7,926 nucleotides of DNA. Origin: Verrucomicrobiota bacterium (lineage in GTDB: Bacteria; Verrucomicrobiota; Verrucomicrobiia; Chthoniobacterales; UBA10450). The translations under genes were made by a program, and so were the position numbers. This document shows positions 6,491 to 7,926 of the stretch, piece after piece (position 1 is the stretch's first letter; each line of letters opens with the position of its first letter). The notes below the pieces were generated by a model. The model saw only the letters and a program-made list of their open reading frames with translations. It did not search any database and was not told the origin of the DNA. The DNA lies in the NCBI GenBank assembly GCA_003219115.1, contig QHPN01000188.1, forward strand, positions 1-7,926, in the 5' to 3' direction.

Positions 6491-6567
6491 CAACGTTGAA
6501 CGCCTAATATCCAACGCCCAACTCAGAGCGTCGATTCTGCAATTCGATGTTCGGTGTTCGATGTTTG
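6491..6567. repeat. Heptamer-periodic array with mirror (inverted) halves
   Basis: Eleven consecutive 7-base units can be read without gaps: CAACGTT, GAACGCC, TAATATC, CAACGCC, CAACTCA, GAGCGTC, GATTCTG, CAATTCG, ATGTTCG, GTGTTCG, ATGTTTG. The left units follow a (C/G)AACG(C/T)(C/T) pattern. The right units follow (A/G)TGTTCG, which is close to the left pattern read on the opposite strand (GAACAYC). The array is therefore an imperfect inverted repeat with 7-base periodicity in both arms. It lies in a gene-free interval between convergently read acetyltransferase and chromate transporter genes. Translations through it give Asn-Val-Glu-Arg / Asp-Val-Arg-Cys-Ser-Met-Phe-like strings that I recall as spurious peptides in Verrucomicrobia; that is memory, not a search. 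The role is unknown. Confidence 0.65.
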
Positions 6568-6618
6568 CTGCTGTAACCGAGCCTACGCGGTCCGATCCCA
6601 GGCCAAGAGTCTCCTGAG

Positions 6619-6638
6619 GGACGTGCTTCTGCACGTCC
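6619..6638. repeat. Perfect 8-bp hairpin downstream of the chromate transporter gene
   Basis: GGACGTGC (6619-6626) pairs exactly with GCACGTCC (6631-6638) around the loop TTCT. It begins 40 bases past the stop of the minus-strand chromate transporter gene, a natural place for a transcript end. On that strand the stem is followed by CTCAGGAGACT, not a T-run, so it does not meet the intrinsic terminator rule. It may be a REP-like unit or a 3' mRNA stabiliser. Confidence 0.5.
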
Positions 6639-6678
6639 AAGACGCGCCGGCGCCGATGACCGCGGCTACAATGCCGGA

Positions 6679-7926
6679 TCATATTAGGCTGATGCCGCGC
6701 GTGAAGTTGTAGAGAAGGCCGAGGATTCCTGCTCCGATTATTACCGGAATGATGTCGATTTTGTAGCGTAGCATTGCGATAAAGGCAGCGGCGCAAAGCA
6801 AAACGGCAAACCAATCTACTGTGCCGTTGGCGGGAAAGAAAACACGGAGACCGAACCAGACCGCGAGATTGAGCACGACCCCGACGATTGCCGCGGTAAT
6901 GGCGCTAAGCGCGCTGGTTAGTCTTGGATTACCACGCAATTGTTCGATGTAGGGGCCAGCCAGGAAAATCCAAAGAAAGCACGGCGTGAATGTAGCCCAG
7001 GTCGTAATCAGCGCGCCGATTGTGGCCGCAAGTAGCGGAGGTAAACCTTCCGGATGTTGCCATGCGCCCATGAAGCCAACGAATTGCAGCACCATGATTA
7101 ACGGGCCGGGGGTAGTTTCCGCCAGACCAAGACCATCCATCATCTGGCCCGGCTTCAGCCAGCCATAATGAAATAGCGCTTGTTGCGCAACGTAGGGCAG
7201 GACCGCGTATGCGCCACCGAACGTGACCACGGCCGCTTTACTGAAAAACAAACCTTCTTTAAACAGCGTGCTCTCCCAGCCGCGCAGCGCACCGACGATC
7301 AATATCGGCATCAACCATAGCGTCAGCCAAAGAATCGAGACACGAAACGCATGCGCCAAGTTAGGTTGCGTATGCTGCGGTGATTCCTCGTCGTCGCCGA
7401 TCACGGTTGAGGGCGATCCCGAAAGCTCTTTCGCTCCGTTCCAAAGCAATCCACCAAGAAATCCAATGATACCAGCGCCCAGAACAATTGCGGGAAATGG
7501 GACTTTTAAAAAATAGATCGCGATGAAAGCGAGCGCAGCCAACGCCCACATGACTTCGTTCTTAAGCGCTTTCCGGCCGATGCGAATGACCGCCGTCAAC
7601 ACGATCGCAGTTACGGCAGGTTTGAGTCCATAAAAAATGGCTGCGATCCAGGGGATGTTGCCGTAGGCGGCGTAGATGAAACTCAGCGTCCAGAGAATAA
7701 AAATCGACGGGATGACAAAAAATGCGCCGGCGACGATGCCGCCCCACGTTTTGTGAAGAAGCCAACCGATGTAGATGGCGAGCTGTTGCGCTTCCGGGCC
7801 GGGTAGCAACATGCAAAAGTTAAGCGCGTGCAGAAATCGCGATTGGCTGATCCACCTTTTCTTTTCCACCAGCTCGGTCTGCATGATGGCGATTTGGCCG
7901 GTCGGGCCGCCAAATGAAATAAATCC
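6679..7926 (-). CDS. chrA: ChrA-type chromate transporter, bidomain, 5' end outside the window
   Basis: The frame is open from the stop at 6679 to the right edge, giving 415 residues of a polytopic inner-membrane protein of the CHR superfamily; members expel chromate from the cytoplasm, though many are untested. It has both homologous halves of the long-chain class. The first carries FGGP (residues 5-8 from the edge) and LPGPEAQQ (41-48). The second carries FGG (236-238) and ETTPGPLI (270-277). The halves are joined by a charged linker, GDDEESPQ (about 177-184). About ten hydrophobic segments are visible. The ATG at 7882-7884 is internal, not the start, because GFISFGGPTGQIAI upstream of it is in frame and belongs to the conserved first signature; about 10-40 N-terminal residues are missing. 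No other metal-resistance gene is in view, so chromate as the real substrate is a family-based guess. Confidence 0.93.
   Translation of the reverse strand, partial: GFISFGGPTGQIAIMQTELVEKKRWISQSRFLHALNFCMLLPGPEAQQLAIYIGWLLHKTWGGIVAGAFFVIPSIFILWTLSFIYAAYGNIPWIAAIFYGLKPAVTAIVLTAVIRIGRKALKNEVMWALAALAFIAIYFLKVPFPAIVLGAGIIGFLGGLLWNGAKELSGSPSTVIGDDEESPQHTQPNLAHAFRVSILWLTLWLMPILIVGALRGWESTLFKEGLFFSKAAVVTFGGAYAVLPYVAQQALFHYGWLKPGQMMDGLGLAETTPGPLIMVLQFVGFMGAWQHPEGLPPLLAATIGALITTWATFTPCFLWIFLAGPYIEQLRGNPRLTSALSAITAAIVGVVLNLAVWFGLRVFFPANGTVDWFAVLLCAAAFIAMLRYKIDIIPVIIGAGILGLLYNFTRGISLI

Noticed and set aside
6491..6567. CRISPR array
   Set aside because: Units are 7 bases, contiguous and degenerate, with no spacers and no cas genes nearby.
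6324..6617. 97-residue plus-strand frame in the spacer before the chromate transporter gene
   Set aside because: Much of its C-terminal half is the heptamer array translated. The first half has no recognisable domain, and its ATG has no ribosome site.
6443..6814. 123-residue minus-strand frame
   Set aside because: It overlaps the end of the chromate transporter gene in another frame and then translates the heptamer array; not a credible gene.

Overview
The window is about 7.9 kb of moderately GC-rich bacterial chromosome with six protein genes: three on the plus strand (sirtuin, MMPL-type RND transporter, GNAT acetyltransferase) and four reading frames' worth of minus-strand coding in three blocks (GIN-domain lipoprotein, secreted two-domain protein, transglutaminase-like protein, ChrA), i.e. 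seven genes in all, one of which (ChrA) is cut by the right edge. No RNA gene, phage gene, transposase or CRISPR array is visible. The gene families, and above all the intergenic repeats (7-base-periodic AACG-rich arrays and GGGGAGC-bounded hairpin elements), resemble what I know from soil Verrucomicrobia of the Chthoniobacterales / Udaeobacter type. This placement is an inference from general familiarity, since no marker gene is present.

Layout. Bases 1-121 hold a structured non-coding element: an 18-base terminal inverted repeat enclosing three tight hairpins. It ends about 26 bases before a class III sirtuin gene (148-873, +). Converging on it is a minus-strand pair (2627-949): a secreted two-domain protein of unknown function and a lipoprotein with a GIN-type beta-helix domain. 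A short AACG-rich repeat tract (about 2659-2755) separates that pair from a transglutaminase-like gene (3394-2744, -) and overlaps the 3' end of that gene. The transglutaminase-like gene is divergent, across 58 bases, from a 706-residue RND/MMPL transporter (3453-5573, +). Bases 5574-5772 contain a second hairpin element with the same architecture as the first but different stem sequences. Then come a GNAT acetyltransferase (5773-6312, +), a 366-base gene-free interval holding an 11-unit heptamer array (6491-6567) and an isolated hairpin (6619-6638), and finally the 3' part of a bidomain chromate transporter (7926-6679, -).

Functionally this is a collection of separate housekeeping or accessory genes, not one recognisable pathway. 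Possible functional pairs are the two exported proteins (949-2627) and the divergent transglutaminase-like / RND pair. The most unusual content is non-coding: two hairpin elements whose stems and loops agree within each copy but differ between copies, and two symmetric short-period repeat tracts in intergenic positions. No complete new enzymatic or defence system is seen.
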